15,404 bases of DNA from Coriobacteriaceae bacterium (lineage in GTDB: Bacteria; Actinomycetota; Coriobacteriia; Anaerosomatales; SLCP01): the NCBI GenBank assembly GCA_003563465.1, contig PWVH01000061.1, forward strand, positions 1 to 15,404, given 5' to 3'. The translations under genes were made by a program, and so were the position numbers. Shown here piece by piece: positions 14,682-15,404 of the stretch. The notes under the pieces are model-generated. The model made no database searches and was not told the origin of the DNA. It worked only from the letters and a program-made list of their open reading frames with translations. Each line of letters starts with the position of its first letter. Position 1 is the first letter of the stretch.

Positions 14682-14819
14682 CCTGCACACCTCCAAACTT
14701 GACACAACCTACCCGAACAGGATAGCCGATGAAGACACCGTACCGTCTGTCTGGCGAGTTGCCACTGAACATACACCGTGACACCATAGCATCGGCTTCC
14801 TCGGCGAACGGATCTTCCG

Positions 14820-15404
14820 ATGTCTCCATCACTCGAAGCTCCTCAGGGGCAACGTACCTCGTTGCCTGCCTACGTGACCATCGCGATCGTCGTGCTGGCT
14901 GGGCTCGTCAGTGCCCGAATCGTCTATGGCTACCTGCTCTTCCACTCCTTGGTGGAGGTGTTCGCCATCGCTGTCGCGGCAGGCACCTTCATGATCATCT
15001 GGAACCTCAGACGTTTCTTCGATACCGGCTACCTTATCGTACTGGGCATCGCTTACTTCTTCTCCGCTTGCGTGGACACGCTGCACACGTTCGCCTATAG
15101 CGGTATGAATGTGTTTCCCGAAGCGACTACCGACCTGCCGACACAACTGTGGCTGATCGCGCGCTATATCCAGGCCGCAGGCCTCCTGCTCGCGCCGATA
15201 TACGTGCGAAAAAGGGTGTCGCCTGCTGCTGTCTTCTGGTCCTTCGCTGCTGTTACCGCAGCCTTGCTCGCATCACTTCTGGCTTTCGACATCTTCCCCT
15301 CCGCATTCGTGGAGGGTGTTGGTCTCACGCCTTTCAAGATATGGAGCGAGTATCTCATCTCTGTGGCCATGGCCCTCGGGCTGGTAGCAGTGTGGTACCA
15401 CCGC
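14820..15404 (+). CDS. MASE3-type membrane sensor protein, 3' end cut by window
   Basis: 195 residues are readable and the frame is open at the window edge. Six hydrophobic helices fill the visible part, with conserved-looking MASE3 features: FHSLVEVFAIAVAAGTFMIIWN in helix 2, ACVDTLHTFAYSGMNVFP after helix 3, and LWLIARYIQAAGLLLAP in helix 4. MASE3 is a membrane sensory domain found at the N-terminus of histidine kinases and GGDEF/EAL proteins, so a signalling output domain is expected beyond 15404. The ATG at 14820 is the first start after an in-frame TAG at 14787; its SD is weak. It is divergent from the degenerate radical-SAM-like gene, with a gap of about 140 bases in which no clear promoter is visible. 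Confidence 0.8.
   Translation, partial: MSPSLEAPQGQRTSLPAYVTIAIVVLAGLVSARIVYGYLLFHSLVEVFAIAVAAGTFMIIWNLRRFFDTGYLIVLGIAYFFSACVDTLHTFAYSGMNVFPEATTDLPTQLWLIARYIQAAGLLLAPIYVRKRVSPAAVFWSFAAVTAALLASLLAFDIFPSAFVEGVGLTPFKIWSEYLISVAMALGLVAVWYHR

Noticed and set aside
14759..14787. TTGCCA followed by CACCAT at 17 bases, a possible promoter for the MASE3 gene
   Set aside because: The -35 is good but the -10 matches only three of six bases.
14572..14832. 86-codon minus-strand frame that reads quite protein-like at its start, upstream of the degenerate radical-SAM gene
   Set aside because: It would need a frameshift to join the radical-SAM-like protein and overlaps the start of the MASE3 gene. No domain is recognised; homolog alignment would settle whether the N-terminus is longer.

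Overview
The window is a GC-rich, gene-dense bacterial chromosome segment with GTG and TTG starts, 4-nt stop/start overlaps and good Shine-Dalgarno (SD) sequences. I see no tRNA, rRNA, IS element or CRISPR array. Gene style and the mix of genes suggest an anaerobic, environmental actinobacterial lineage of the Coriobacteriia type. This is a weak guess from style only; if right, the intact sigma-54 gene would be notable because most Actinobacteria lack one.

Layout, left to right. (1) 1-1325 (minus, cut by the window edge): membrane sensor with an extracytoplasmic domain, HAMP and the start of a GAF domain. (2) 1425-1986 (minus): a small membrane zinc-ribbon protein and a CopZ-like heavy-metal-binding protein, directly downstream of a full-consensus sigma-54 (-24/-12) promoter at 2033-2049. 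(3) 2062-6322 (minus): a translationally coupled operon of rpoN, a membrane PAS histidine kinase and an NtrC-type sigma-54 activator. Sigma factor, sensor, activator and a matching promoter thus lie side by side, with the zinc-ribbon/CopZ pair as the likely output. (4) 6425-8349 (minus): an EamA-type exporter coupled to a cation diffusion facilitator (CDF). (5) 8449-10612: a CsoR-family repressor (plus), a DUF302 protein (minus) and a membrane-anchored class II chelatase-like protein (plus). Two near-identical CsoR-type palindromes, ATACCCC-N2/3-GGGGTAT, sit in the divergent gaps CDF/csoR and DUF302/chelatase, which defines a small local regulon. The repressor keeps both ligand cysteines but has Ser where copper sensors have His. 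(6) 10624-11346 (minus): a PHP phosphoesterase. (7) 11505-about 14681 (minus): a tightly packed operon of a degenerate radical-SAM-like protein that lacks the full cluster motif, a B12-domain-type radical SAM enzyme and a PLP aminotransferase. (8) 14820-15404 (plus, cut by the window edge): a MASE3-type membrane sensor.

The two most interesting systems are the self-contained sigma-54 circuit driving a metal-binding pair, and the CsoR/CstR-like regulon linking a CDF transporter, DUF302 and a chelatase-like membrane protein. The coupled degenerate/complete radical SAM pair is a third candidate.
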